From the NCBI GenBank assembly GCA_036874045.1, contig CM072336.1, positions 27,107,501 through 27,171,500 on the forward strand: a stretch of 64,000 bases of DNA, read 5' to 3'. A program made the position numbers and the translations under genes. A model generated the notes under the pieces. The model worked only from the letters and a program-made list of their open reading frames with translations. It ran no database searches and was not told where the DNA came from. This DNA is from Cymodocea nodosa (taxonomy: Eukaryota > Streptophyta > Magnoliopsida > Alismatales > Cymodoceaceae). Positions 1-13,785 of the stretch are shown here, in pieces. Positions within the stretch are counted from its first letter, which is position 1. The number at the start of each line of letters is the position of its first letter.

Positions 1-720
1 CAAGGCAAATTAATTAAATATTATTGTCACATATGACGTCTCTATTACACTTTATCAAGCGACCGACGTCTCTTCAATGTACGGTTACATAATTTGCTTC
101 ATTTTTCGATAATAATAATTTTTCCCATCGACATTTGAATTCTAAAGATAAATAAATCTTTAAGATCCATCGTTGTCGTCTAAAAAATTAATAAATAGAA
201 AGTTAAAAAAATTAAAAATCAAAAAGTTAAACAAATTAGAAATCGAAAAGTCAAATTTGTACAATGGACAAAAAAAATTAAGAAAATTATATTGTTCATG
301 AAATTATAATATTATATAATAAAATTATATTAATTAAATAAAAATAATTTTTTTGATTTTAATATTATAAAATAAATTTAAAATAATATTAACAATAATA
401 AAATAATTAATATTTTATTATTAATATAAATAATATTAAAATACTTAATTAAATAAAACAATATTAGCAATATATACTTTAATTATATTAACAATAATAA
501 AAAATGTATTATATTAATATACTTTAATTATATTAAAGTATATACAAAGTAATTTTAATTAAAACAATAATATATTATACAAAGTAATAATTAAAATAAT
601 ATCTTTAATTAAATAACACAATATATTATATTAATATGTTATACTTTAATTATATTAACAATATATACTTTAATTATAGTTAATTTTAAAGAATTAAATT
701 AAGATAATTTTTACATTTTT
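1..720. repeat. Very AT-rich low-complexity stretch with a recurring short motif
   Basis: This stretch is almost entirely A and T. The motif ACTTTAATTATA recurs about four times (near 476, 521, 643 and 667), mixed with ATTAACAATAATA blocks. No ORF in it resembles a protein. It is probably degenerate repeat or spacer DNA, and I cannot assign it to a transposon family. Confidence 0.5.
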
Positions 721-2370
721 TTCCTGACTTTTGAAGTTGGTTCACATAATCTAATTTGTTGACTAATATAGCAGTCTGTTCGTGTTCGTCAACCACACGT
801 GCCTGTAGTAGTCGACTAGTTGAATCTTACTATAAAATATTGATGTAACAACTGTGGTGGAAAAAACGTTGCAATAATATGGTTCGTACCATTATCTTTC
901 GTTCTCAATCATTGCTGTAAATTTCAGAAAATTCCTAAATATGAGAAAAAAAACATAGATTTTTTTTTTTTTTAAATTGTTGCTTACAAACCAACGGTTA
1001 ATAATTGTTGATCAAGCATTGTTCCCATCAAACCATTTGATAATACTGGTAACCTTGAAAAAAAAGAAAATTTATAAGTATCATTGTTTTAATATTAACC
1101 GTCCATTTGAGCTAATACACGATTGTCATTATCAATTGATTGCATATATATATATATATATATTGGTGAGGCGGTGATGGGAGGACGCATCACGTGCCGA
1201 TCTGTGAAATGTTTCTGACGTGTGATTTTTATCTCTAAGCATGCAGGACCCGGAGCCGGCAAACATTACTGTAGATGTTCCAATATTATTTTGATTATAA
1301 TCTTAAGCACAAGCTTTTGGAATTATCTTAAGCTAAAGTATTTTCCATCTCACCTTCATAATATTATTATCTTATGTTTTATTTTTCGAAATCTAACCAT
1401 CGACAGTGGAAATGGATGACTGGGGCCTCGGCCGCCTCTATGCCGCGGACTCGACGACAGTCTAGCGAAATAATTGATGATGCTGCTGCCGCACACATAC
1501 ATATAATTAAAATGTCTAATTTATTTGTGAAATAGAAGTAAAAAAGAAAAGTTGAAGTTACGAAGAGAAAGGGCCCACGTGGCATTGACACATTTACACC
1601 GAACAAGCAGTCACGTTTCGCTCTCCTGTGATGGTGGCTGAGATTTCGTCCTGGACATTTGGATACAGCAGCGTCCACTAGATTTCTTGTGGCCATGGTT
1701 TTTTCCTGCGTAAGGTATTAAATAATTTCGAACTGAGATTCGAATTTGTAATAAAAAACGGAGAAGACCTTGCAACCATTTTAATACACGATCGTATGTT
1801 TTATCGAGGCCATGGTTTCCAAAGGTATTTCTTTAGGGAGAATTTTAATCGAAAATCTAATTTGAAATAATTGATTGTAAGGGAAGGAAATTAACACACA
1901 CCAGTTCAGAAATTCTCTCTTTTTATCTGAAATAAAACTTCTTCTGATATACTAGTTTTATTTTACATTCCTACAAATATATACAAGCGAAATATATTTA
2001 TATCATATGAAATTTAAACTCACAAATAATTAATAATAAATAAAGAAAATCAATATATATAGATCCAAGTACTGTTATGTTTTATCTGATGTAGGACTTT
2101 TTGCAACAATATTGGTGGTTGTGACGTGCATCTACAACATAATTCATATTTAGCAGAAGCTTATGAATATTATTATTTTTAATATTTAAGTTATTGTAGC
2201 TAATTTTTAAGAGATATTTTTTATAGATAACGATGGTGTTCCACTTGCAAAATTCGTATTCCGGTGGAGATTAATGAATACGTCGTTTTTAATCAATTAA
2301 GTAATTGCAATTACTTGACTTTTAAAAAGTAAATTTTTGATATTAGATGACTTTTTCCCTGTATCATTCT
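721..2370. other. Intergenic spacer without recognised gene
   Basis: Only short ORFs without family resemblance are present. There is a (TA)n run at about 1143-1162. Around 1380-1690 base composition is closer to balanced, and GGGCCC directly abuts a CACGTG G-box near 1570-1580. That could be part of a promoter, but no gene could be linked to it. Confidence 0.4.
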
Positions 2371-2480
2371 TATGACGTCATAGGTGACGTCGCCAATAAA
2401 TAAAACACACGTAGATGCGGTGAAACATCCATCGCCTCACTTATATATTCAACTATTATATAAGTACGGCGGTGATTTAT
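2371..2480 (+). promoter_or_regulatory. Promoter-like patch with paired TGACGTC elements and TATA box
   Basis: A palindromic TGACGTCA at 2373-2380 is followed by TGACGTC at 2385-2391. A TATA-like TTATATATTC lies at 2441-2450, and a purine-rich GAGAGA leader-like stretch follows from about 2494. This spacing fits a bZIP-regulated plant core promoter. No recognisable coding region lies downstream within 3 kb, so it may drive a non-coding transcript, belong to a decayed gene, or be chance. Confidence 0.3.
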
Positions 2481-5320
2481 TCACCGCAGAACGTGAGAGA
2501 GAGAATAGGAAGAAAAATAAGAGGAGAAGAAGAGGGAAAAAAGAAGAAAAGATGAAATATTATTGTGTTTTTGTAATTTTTTTCTCTAGTTAAATTTTTT
2601 TTTCTTTTAGTATAAAATTTTAGTGTTATTAGAGATTTATGCATAATTTTAGTAATGATCATAGTTTATGTAATTATATTTATAAATACTTGTCATTAGT
2701 GTTATGTATTCTAAAATAATGCATGGATATAGTTATATTGTTATTGGTATACATTTCAAAATTATAAGCATAAACATATTAGTGTTATTGTAAATTTAAA
2801 TTTATTATAATATAATTATGTGCTTATGCAAATATTAAGGTTTTACATAATTTCTTAAGATGAATGTATGTCATTATTAGACCTAAGGTGAAAATTGATA
2901 TATATTAAAATAAATAAATGTTTAGCTATGAATCTGGTTATAGGAACATGATACTATAATATTATATACAATAGAGATAGATGATATGTTTAACTTTGTA
3001 TTGGGTGTTCGAAATATCTGACATTAGTTACAATATTATATGTGATAATTTAATCTCTAATGTAAGGAGTAAATATGTAGTCATAATTAAATTAAATATG
3101 AAAATGTATGAGTAATTTTGATATTAGAACCTAAGATATTATTATAAATTGCATGATGCATTTTTATTTATGACATGAATGCATAATTTTTATTATTGCA
3201 TTAAGTTGATAATACAATATTTCTTTTTCACATGCATAACATGTTATTATTATATTTGGATTCATAGTAGAATGATTTAATGAATTTTAGTTTACATGTT
3301 GTTATTGTTTCTTTTAAGATATCTGATAAATATTCTAAAAGAATATTAGTAGGACAAAAGGAGTTAGTTACTTTTTAACTAACATATTTTATAATTTGTA
3401 CTTTATTTTGTGTTTTTTATTGTTTAGAGTCAGATTGTAAATAACTTTTATTATTTTTGATATAAATTTATTTATATATATTGTAAACTTCTGTTATTAT
3501 ATATATTTAATAGGTATTAACTTTGTAATATTAAAAGAAGAATTTTATTTATACATATTTTATTCTCTTTAATATTAAGATGACTATATACTTTCTAAGG
3601 CATTATAGTTTCATTAAATACATGAGATGATAAAAGTAATCTTATAATATTTATCATAGGTGCTTATAAAACTATGATAATTTTTTTTTACCCTACTGAT
3701 CCTCAACCAAAGGTCTTGAAATTCATTGATTTTTGTTGTATTTCAAGTGTTGATTTTTAAATGAAAAATAACAGTAATATTTAAAAAATAGATTAAGCAA
3801 ATACAAAATAAACTCTAACCCTCATGATAAGATAATTTAGAAAAAGGTGCAACCAGGAAAAATTTCCAGTGTTACCACCATAAACATTATCGTGTTTTGC
3901 TTATATTTGAATTGAAGATGTCTTCTATAATGATGAAGTAAAATATCAATTATATTATTTTTACATTTATATCAAAATAACAAAACTGAACTAATTTAAA
4001 ATTTGAATTCAAGTAGCGAATTTTTTTATTATAATACATAAAAAATATTTCCATTTGTCAAGATGCAGCAGTCTTTTCAAATTCAACGATTAATTTGGTC
4101 AAACATTTAGTTGTATAAACATCAATTGTAGGTGTTTATCCTACCGTTTAAATCTATTCGATTATATCGAAAATAAAAATACGTATTTCTTTTGCAAACA
4201 ATTATTTTAGGTTTAATTTTTATTGTCAATATATCTTAAATCAACATATTTAAATATTAAAATGAATATTGGTAATATTTTTAATTGTGAGTGTCTGCAA
4301 AGACGATATAACGAAGAATATGATTTTAGGTTTAAACTCAGATAAATACAAGTATTATTATTGTTATTACACAAAATAATATAATTGGCTCGAGAGTCGA
4401 GAGGCAGCCGTCGCAATAATTTCTATTACACATTAATAAATCATACAAATTTTCCATCCGTCCGTCTCGCCGTCGGTGATGCGCGTGGCTCACGAGTTAC
4501 GCGTCAGTTTCCACGCATGAAGTCACGTCCGTTTTTTTTATAATTTTTTTCTCGCGAGAACGTCAACGACGGCAGTCAAGATACGCAAAAGAAAAGATAC
4601 CACAAGTTTCCAAAAACAAAAGAAAAAAAAAGCGACATTTTTATTTTATTTACACGTAGGACAGAAGCTTCCAGAAAATGCTGCCTAATATCGAACGATT
4701 CAAATATTTTCAGCGATCTACGTCCGCTGTCCAATTATGAGCTGCCTATATATATATATTTATTTATACTTTTCAATTTGAGAATGGGTACTTTGTAGGT
4801 GCCTTTTTCTTGGGTAGACGGTGATTGATATAGATTAGTCCCACTTGGACATGGCTCAACCGAGGAGGAAAACAATACTATTATAAACCCAACGTACTAT
4901 AAATCATAATTAATAAGGTTCATTAGTTCACCCGGACCTGCTGATTAATACAGGGACAAAGAATAATCACGTGCATGAGTGAATCGACGCGCCTCTGTCA
5001 ACATAAATTCAAATTTAAAATTCTTGGGCTTTTTCTTCTAACTCTCCCATTAAGGTTGAGATGACCAGGGTAATGGTCGTCACCAAAAATAGCTAATTAT
5101 GGAAATTGCGGTGCTGGTGGTGTTGGGTAATGCGTATACCCCTTAAGATGGATTTGATATACTAAAATTATCTGGCTTAACAAAACACAAGTGCATAATA
5201 GTTTAAGCCCCATGCATTGAGTCACGTGTTTGCGTAGTTATTGTGATTTTGTCTCATGTGCAAGCATCATCTCTTCGCTTCTTTTTTTCTTCTCATCCAT
5301 GGACCCAACTTCTTTCGTTT
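2481..5320. other. AT-rich intergenic spacer
   Basis: No coding region is recognised. A more GC-balanced patch at about 4440-4580 contains several ACGCG/CGTGG-like words. The rest is AT-rich, with TA repeats near 4749. Confidence 0.4.
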
Positions 5321-5326
5321 CCTCTT

Positions 5327-5377
5327 AGGGCCCCATGGGCCCATCCCTCACTACTTATTTCATGGGCCCAATGGGCC
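5327..5377 (+). promoter_or_regulatory. Cluster of GGGCC (site II / TCP-type) elements upstream of SNU23
   Basis: Four GGGCC-containing words fall within about 51 bp: AGGGCCCC at 5327, ATGGGCCCA at 5335, ATGGGCCCA at 5362 and ATGGGCC at 5371. TGGGCC/Y (site II) motifs bound by TCP factors are typical of promoters of plant housekeeping and splicing or translation genes. The cluster lies about 490 bp upstream of the SNU23 start codon, in the right place for its proximal promoter. The motif role comes from general knowledge; the assignment is inference. Confidence 0.5.
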
Positions 5378-5866
5378 TATCTCTCCTCTCCATTAACACT
5401 TAGGTCCAAATAAGCATGCAACATCAATATCACTAATTACATGTTCATTATTAGTAATGTATTTTACAAATCAATGTCAAAATTTAAGAAAACTATATAT
5501 ACATAAACTAAATTTTCTATTTAATTCAAAACTCACTTATCAAGCATCTTTAAAAATCTTCAAATGCGTAGCTAGGATTTGAAAATCTCCTTATCAAACA
5601 GAGCGTAATTGAACACCCAATCTTACCCGGTCATCCCGGTGACCCGTCGACTGTCGAATTTCCCGGGCCATCCGTCTTGCCCGATGACCCGCCAAACCGA
5701 AACCCAAATACCCAATCATCCACGGCCCGGCTTAGCTGCCGCAGCCCTCCGCTCGCCGTTAGCCTTTCGCTGCCCTAGCTCCGCCTCTCGTGACGAACCA
5801 ACCCTTCGGAACTCCGATCGTGAGCCGCCTGTCCTGAGGCTCAGGTCGTGGTGGTCGACTCACATC

Positions 5867-8800
5867 ATGGCCTCTCAACCTGGCAGCAACGTGAGCTTCT
5901 TTTCTTCTTCCTTTCTTTCTGTATGCTCTTTCCCAGTGTCTAATTTAGATTGTGATCATGGAGATGGTGTTCAAACAGGCTGTGGGCGTGGACAATACCT
6001 TCAGGAGGAAGTTCGATAGGGATGAGTACCTGGAGAGAGCGCGCGAGCGCGAAAGGCAGGTCAGTTCCTGAAGTGAGATCAGCATGTTCTTCCGCTGCTT
6101 GTTGTGATCACTGTCCAACCGTTTGACTTTGGCTTGTGATTCAGGAAGAGGAAGCGAGGTCTTCGTCCAAGGGTGAGTTCGTTCCCATTCTTTTCCCCCT
6201 CTAGTCTCGAAGATGCAATGTATTAGAGATGGATTATGATTCTTCCTTTTTTTGGGAAGTGAGTGAAATAAACGTGTTGGTAGTTTTTGTTTCATAATCT
6301 GAATTTGTTTTATTTAATGGTCGTCTTCCATTCCAGCGAAGGCGCCGCCTGTCCAGAGAAAACCCTTGAAGCACCGCGATTATGAGGTGGATCTGGATTC
6401 CAGACTGGGGAAAACCCAGGTAAGTATTCTCATGAGCGTTTCTTTCCTTGGGCTTGAATTATGTACTGTTATTCACATTTGGAGCTATCGGTTTTACTTA
6501 TTTGGAATTCTCTTGCTTCTTAACATTTTCTTTTCAAATTCTGTCAGTTTGGAGCCTTTGCCGATTTAAAGTGCATGTAGCTTCCTTCTAGGATGTTCGA
6601 TTACTTCAGGGATTTGGCATTTTTTGGAAAAGAACATTTTATGCTTCGTGTCTCTTTTCCATGCAGCATGTGCTTTAGTTTTTAGTCTAGATTTTATCCC
6701 AGACTATTTGTATATTCCTAACTTTGCTAAATTAAATTCTTTGTACTTTACAGGTTGTTACCCCAATTGCACCTTTAAGCCAGCAGGTATTCCTGTTTGT
6801 GTCATTAAATTTATATCTTCAATTTTTTGTGTTTATATGATATGCATTCCTTTGATAAGTTCTTGGACACTATCCCCATTTTATAACTATTTTTGTCGTT
6901 CATAAAGATGAATGACCATGTTTCAGCAAGATCTATCATCCTCTTGAACTTCAAATGTCTGTCTCATATGGGATGAGGAGCAGAATTTACTATAGCATCA
7001 GCACTGATTCATTTGACATGGGATTGACACTAAAATCGCTTCATTCATAATCAACACCTATTATCCAACTCATTCTTCATTATTCTTGAATCTTCTTCTA
7101 TTGAAACAAAATACTCTTGAAATTTAAATTGCCCTTGGTAGGATGAAACAAAATATTTTCACCTTTAGACTTTTACATGTCCTCTGTAGCTATGTTAACC
7201 AAGTAATTGTTGGGTTGACGAGGCTTTATCTTTTTCACGATTAATGTTCCCACACACATATGAACGTACTAAAATTCAAGAAAATCCTCCTCTTGTGCAC
7301 TTTGTAGAACACACCTAATAGTAGTTTCACAAAATGGATCACTTGTCTATGCACATAAAGGGGTAAGCTCAGGCCTAAGCTTGAAGAAACAGAATGCTCT
7401 GGGTTGACCATTTTTGAAGCATATTAGAGTTAAATTTTGATCCCATCAATATCTTGATATATTAATGGATTTATAACCAAGATTAATTCATTCTATAGGA
7501 GATTGGGAATTGTTTTCTTCACTTCTGGCAACCCCTCTCTTCTTAAATGGACTAATTTGTGCTTCATTTGAAATATACAAAAGGAAGCAAATATCAATAT
7601 TTAGTTTTGTCGATACGATTACATTATTTGTGCATGTATAATTATTTTATTCTGGTAATGGTTTTTAATAAACTGGATTTTTATGTTACAGGCTGGCTAC
7701 TATTGTAGTGTTTGTGAATGTGTGGTGAAAGATTCAGCTAACTACTTGGATCACATTAATGGGAAAAAACGTAAGTATTTCATTTAATTGTTGCATGTGT
7801 TGAATTTGTAATTGTGCACTCTACCAACATCTGGTTTAATTTTCAACCAGATCAAAGAGCTTTGGGAATGTCTATGCGTGTTGAAAGGGCATCACTGCAA
7901 CAGGTATAACTCAATAGGCTCTTTTTGTTATCTGCAGCTTCTCTCTTTAATCCATGCGTTCATCTCATACTTGTTTGCTAACACCACCTTTGTTTGTGAG
8001 AATCAAAAGAAAGATATGCTTATTTGTAGATAAATATAAATTAGTTCTCTCTCTCAAAGTTTCTAAAGCTATTTTACACTTCCCAAAAAAGGCTTAAGGT
8101 TACATACAGTTATATTCTTCAGATTTTACACTGTTTGGAACTTCATCCATTGGATTTGTCCTTTTATTCTTGTTATGTTGCCGTTCATTTGACTCAGACC
8201 CTTAGTACCCATAATTTTAGTTAAAATTGGAAATCATGATGCATCAATTTCTGTTTTCAATGACAAATTTTGTAATATTGCCTAATCATCTATGAAGCCA
8301 ACCTCTGGTGTTGTATTCTTTCTTAACGAAAGATAACTATTCATCACTTATCTTGTTTTTACCTTTCCATTTTCTGCTTGTCTAAAGCATTTGACATGTT
8401 CTCAGGTTCAAGAGCGATTTGAAATTCTTAAAAAGCGGAAGGTTGGAAGTAGCTTCACTGAGCAAGGTATGTTTCTTCCAATTGTGCACTCTTATAGTTT
8501 TTGTCCCACATTAACGACTATTGAACCATACAATTTGAAATTTTAGACAATGGGGAAATACTTTTAAAGATACATGAACTCCTAGAGTACATGCCATATG
8601 GTGCAATCCACAGGTGTCAGATTTTCCAGGAGATATTCGAGTGTTTGAGTGGATTTTGTATTGCAATTAAACTTGATTCAAAAGTAGAAAATGTGAAAAA
8701 TCGTTGCATGATTATAGCTAGTCTCTATGTCAATATTTATACAGAAAATATCCTATTATAGTATTGGTTTTCTATGATATATATATATATAAAATCTAGA

Positions 8801-11596
8801 TTAACAATAACAATTTAATACTTATAAAGCAAGAAGAGGGGGAGAAGAGAATGAGAGCTCACCTTCACATTCATTGAAAGGAGGGGAAGAGATCAATGTT
8901 GCTGGAAGAAGAAGATTGGTTGGAACCTAGAACTTTGTGCATGGGAGGAGTTGCCATTGTTCACAGGAGTCTTCATTGTTGTGCCTTGCTCACGGTTGGA
9001 GTCATCATTGTCATTTGTGTAGGGTAGTTGTGTTTGTGTCAGCATGCAAAGAGTTTCCTTTGTAGGTTTTTTAATGTATTAAGTCTTTATACTAAAAGTT
9101 AAATGGTATATGGACCTACTTATATTATCTAGGTGTATGGTTTTACCTTTTTTAACCCTTTATTATTTTAGTTATCTATTTATGTAGACTATAATATGTA
9201 GATTAGCAACATCAACACCTTTAGATCTTGTGAACTTACGTTTAAAATTTATTGTTCTCTTATTAGTGACTTAGTGTCAAGTAAACCTTGAATATATTTA
9301 ATATATGACTGAGATACATTGCTTAGTATCTTTATCTCATTGACTTATCATTATGATGTTTATATATTTCTTTGTTTTATTGATATTTGATTTAATTATT
9401 GTTGAGTTATAGAAATAGATGCTTAGTTTTATTATTTATTAATTTTTAAAAATGTCATAAATCATTGCTTTGTTTCAGTTGGGGTGGTTGCCTCTCACCT
9501 CAAGTGTTTTGAGGGTGAGTGTGAGTTGTTGCCTTTTTTGCCTTGATAACTGTGGCCGGAATGAAGTGTTGGAAGTATATCTGGATCAGCTACATCCCAA
9601 CTCAGGTTCAATTTTTCACTTGGAAGATGTAGCTCGATGGTGTACCTATAGAGAGGTAGTGTTGTAAAGGAAGGGTTCTAATTGGCCTGCTTTTACTATA
9701 TGCAAGTAGAGGAATAGGGCTCTACTTTATTGTCCCTTCATACATCATTGGTGGGCCAACTTGATTGAGCTGAATGGAAGAAAATGTGCCTTCTTCTTCC
9801 ACATTTAATCTAACAGAGAAGATGGTTTAGACGGAAATAACAGAATTTTCTGATACCTGTACCGTGATGAGAACCATTCCAGATCTGTGGTCTTTTAAGT
9901 ATGTGATTGAGTGGTCAAGAAGTTAGACTCTGGCAGAGCCTATAGATGATAAAGTAGCAATGTCATGGCTAGTGTCACCTGTATCACTGTAGTTTTGCTG
10001 TCTTTTTGTTTGGTTTTCCCCTTTTTGATTGGTCTGTCCTATCTGGTTTCTGTCTCTCCGTATCTAATATCCTTCATTGAAATCCAGTTTGTTCTACTTT
10101 AATTTGCCTTCTTTTGTTATTATGGTTTTCTAGTCCATCCACAAAGCTTGTGTAGGTGTGTTAGTTTTCTTGTTTTAATATTATTTCTCTTTGGTTGCTG
10201 CTAAAAAGGCTAGGAATGCTTTACAACATTAGAACTGTATTTGATAAAAGTTTAACTATAGAGGAATATGTGAGACTTCCCATGATGAACCTTTTATATG
10301 CCTAAATAATTGTTTTGAATCTGACCTGTTTTTGTATTCCAGATTTGGACGATAGAATCTTGAAACAGCAGCAAGAGGAAGAAGAACGCAGACGAAGGCG
10401 TCGAGAAAGGAAAAAAGAGAAAAAGGTTAGTACTATAATGAACGTTTCAGGAAGTTGATTGGATGAGTTCAAGTTCAAAATTCTAATGAAGTTACTTAAA
10501 TAAAGATAAAAAATAAGTGAATGAAATACCATTCGTCTGTAGTACAGACTACACAGAGCAACTGTCTTTGTGTCCATATTGGCTTGAACTTTGAAGGGCA
10601 TGGCATACCCATACATGGTATGCTTTGTATCCTTCGAGTTTATGATTTTAACCATCAGAAGCTTGAATAAAATTCCTAAAATATATCATTGACTTTTTTT
10701 ATTTTATCCTAACGGGGTTACTTTAGTTTCAACCTTTGAAGTGAACACTTATGGTATTAACAAAATTTTGATCTATTGCATGTTTTCTTCTCATAGAAAG
10801 CGTCTCTAGAGGGTGTCTCATATTTTATTATTACTATTATTTTAAAAATTTAAGTTAATTATATAATTAGTTAATCTAGGATATTTTGATTACAAAATGA
10901 ATTAATAAATTTTTAAATCTTTAGATTAAATATTGATATTTATCTAATTGAAATGAAAGCTTTAACATGTATTTGTAGTTATCTAATAAATTAAATTGTA
11001 CAATTACCCTACCCTCCTTCCCTTCCACACATCTATAGGATGGTACAATGGTACCAGTAGAGCTCTTGTGGATGCCTCTGGAGAAACCGGTTTATTATTT
11101 TTACTGGGGAAAAAATAAAGGGTAGTCCGACTGGTAAGTGTGAATACTGTATAAAAGGGAGAATCTTAATTATATTGTTTATTGTAAGCATGCCTAAAGG
11201 TGTATGTTATAAATTGAAAATCATCATAATTTACCAAAAGAAAAGCAGTTTAATAATCGTCGAGAAGATGTGAAGGGCTTGTGTTTTCATCCAAAGTTGT
11301 GTAGGACACAAGCACAGGTTCTCAGGTAATGCAATTGTCTAAACGACCTAACTAGAGAATAATCATCACTAACGATTGTGCTACAAAACCAATCATCACT
11401 AGTAGTCTTAAACGAAACGTGTTTGTCATGAAAGGAATGTATTGGATCCCCATACTTTCTATAATATCCTTGAGCTAACGATTAGAGTTTGCACTGTAAA
11501 CAGAAAGAAAAGGCCGCTGGCGAAGACCAGGAGGAGATTGACGCTGATGTTGCAGCCATGATGGGATTTGGAGGCTTTAGAACATCAAAGAAGTGA
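5867..11596 (+). CDS. SNU23: SNU23/ZMAT2-like matrin-type zinc finger splicing factor
   Basis: A 205-residue protein is encoded in ten exons: 5867-5890, 5979-6059, 6145-6172, 6337-6419, 6754-6786, 7692-7770, 7851-7903, 8406-8466, 10343-10425 and 11504-11596. All have GT-AG borders and all phases close. The single U1/matrin-type C2H2 finger uses Cys88, Cys91, His104 and His110 (CX2CX12HX5H). It is preceded by the family segment [14 protein letters not shown]. It is followed by a KKRKVGSSF block, a Glu/Arg/Lys-rich helix (about 150-178) and the conserved tail AAMMGFGGF. Human ZMAT2 is nearly the same length. Family knowledge: Snu23 is a U4/U6.U5 tri-snRNP (spliceosomal B complex) component acting near the 5' splice site in the nucleus. 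Introns 5, 8 and 9 are long (0.9, 1.9 and 1.1 kb). ATG 5867 gives the family-like MASQPG N-terminus. Confidence 0.95.
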
Positions 11597-13785
11597 ATAA
11601 TGTTGTAGAATCGTCAATCCAATCGATTTAGCATGGTAAAGCTCGTCACATAATGAAGGTTGCATTTACAAGGAATACGCACATGCCTTTGTATTTGCCA
11701 TCATGCCTTTGAACAAGGTCATGGATCAAATGATTGTTATCAATTCAATCGTCCCAAGTCTCACGAATGTGTTTTTATAAAGACCCATCAGGCTTGCTCA
11801 TCCTTATTTTGGTCGATTATTTTGCACGCAAACAGAAGCAGCAGCTTTTGTGGACACACTTGCGATCCTTAACACCAGGGGCATGATGGAATGGTCGTAA
11901 TCGGTATCTAATGTAATGTAAGTAAATAACATTTTATAGTTAGGTTATAATATTTGAAGTTTTTTGGATACAAGTTTGGAAATTCGATTCTGAGAAATAA
12001 TGTTTCTTGAGATGCCGTTTAACTAATTAAATATGAATTTAAATGATAAAATTGATTCTTTACATAAATTTATAATTAATTTGAATATCACTGTAATTTG
12101 ATTTAGTTTTGTATATGATTTTACATTCAACAAAGCAAGACCTAAAGTTTATACACGTTTCCATTTTGAAGATGGACCTTGCATACATGTTTCTTTAATG
12201 TAACCCTCTTTTCGGTCGGTACCGGGATTTTAGATGCAGAGGACGATGGATTACCAAGTATTTTGCAACAAAACCTTATGCGAAGATCACGGTGTATCTT
12301 GCTTTCACCAGCAACATGACATAATTGAAAAAATATCATAGGCTTCTCTTCAAATGTTGTTGACGAGATAAATCTTCTATCGTGTGTATCAACATCTCCT
12401 TGCCTACGGAAGATTCTGCACCTGGATTTATCTAGTCTATTTATCTCACCTTTTCTTATAAAATTTTAGAAAAGCAACAATTCAGACCAAAACAATGTCA
12501 ATATAAAAAATACGCATAATTAAAAACTTAGAGAGGGGTCGGTAACGGTGGTAATGAGGCTGCGGATTGCCAAAGGTATCCACGAGAAGAAATCAAATGT
12601 CTTAAAGAGAAATACCATGAAACTCAAGATGTCTTTCACAGAGAAATAACCATCTTTTGATAATTACAAGTATTTATTTTTAGATTTAAATTATAGAGCC
12701 TATTTATTTAAATAAATGATTGAGATTCAAAAATTTTGACGCTCAGCAAAATTTTGATACTGCAAATAAAAAGATCTAACACTGAAGTAACGTCGGAATG
12801 AACTTCCGATGATAGAAAAGGAGAAATTCATTTTTACAAAGCAAGCACTTCCGTGCTGCTCGTGTTTCGCGCACACTACCTCTGAGGAAGAAATAATATG
12901 GACCAACTTTCTTGTTTAACTGGTAGTGCAATGGCTCGCCCTGATCCGTAAGCAGAATCTGCTCAATGCAAATCAATTTCAAGCACTGAATCATAACAAA
13001 ATGGTATCTTCTTCCCGGACCTTGTTCGCCATTAATTAGTACCTTTCATGGTGGTTTTGATGGCTTCGGTAATTGCTCCAATTAAGAAATAATTCAAGGA
13101 AAAAATATGTTTGAACGTAAGAAAACCATTTGACATGTACAACAACAACAGTGATAATTCCCTTCAACATATTTACATACCTGATGCAGGTCAGCATTTC
13201 CTCAACAATTGAATCTGACGGCACCAGCAGTACTGGGCTGTGTGTGCGTTTCCATGATTTAGACAGTGCTAAGTGCCGAATACAATAAGTCTCAAACATA
13301 TGTACCAACACAGGGGGAAGGAGGGCACTAAAATAACCAAACAATGCGATTTTTTTTAAATCATAGCAATGTTGTTGCCTAGCTTCTCTGAGATTTCTCT
13401 TATGATACAGTTGAACAACATATTACCCACCATTACTGAAAAAGAATGCAAGTTAGAATCAACTTATGAAATAAAAATAACTGCCAAAAGAATTGTTACT
13501 GTCTGGTACCCACATTTTTCATTTCACACCAGCAATATTGCTCAGGACCTAGAAATCATGTCAATTTTCCAGTGACTCAGGTGGCTATGCTGGTATCATT
13601 CAATTTCTTCGTGTGATAGTTTCTGGAAATAAAAATAAAGAGCCCTTGCATTATCAAAGAGTGGCTGCCTTGAGGAGCTTCAGCTTCTGTCAGTAATAAA
13701 CAAAACTTTCTGTGGTCATGGACAAGTCAAATATGAGGGTCTTGTAGAGAAATTAATCTGATTTGTGTCTCAACTTATAAAAGCA
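11597..13785. other. Spacer between convergent SNU23 and PPR genes
   Basis: The first few hundred bases are probably the SNU23 3' UTR, and the last few hundred are probably the PPR gene 3' UTR. The middle contains short ORFs on both strands with no family resemblance. Spliced 3' UTR of the PPR gene at about 12.8-13.7 kb cannot be excluded. Confidence 0.4.

Noticed and set aside
5609..6019. 136-codon open frame across the SNU23 start
   Set aside because: It reads through the leader, exon 1 and intron 1 in another frame. The SNU23 exon structure explains the region.
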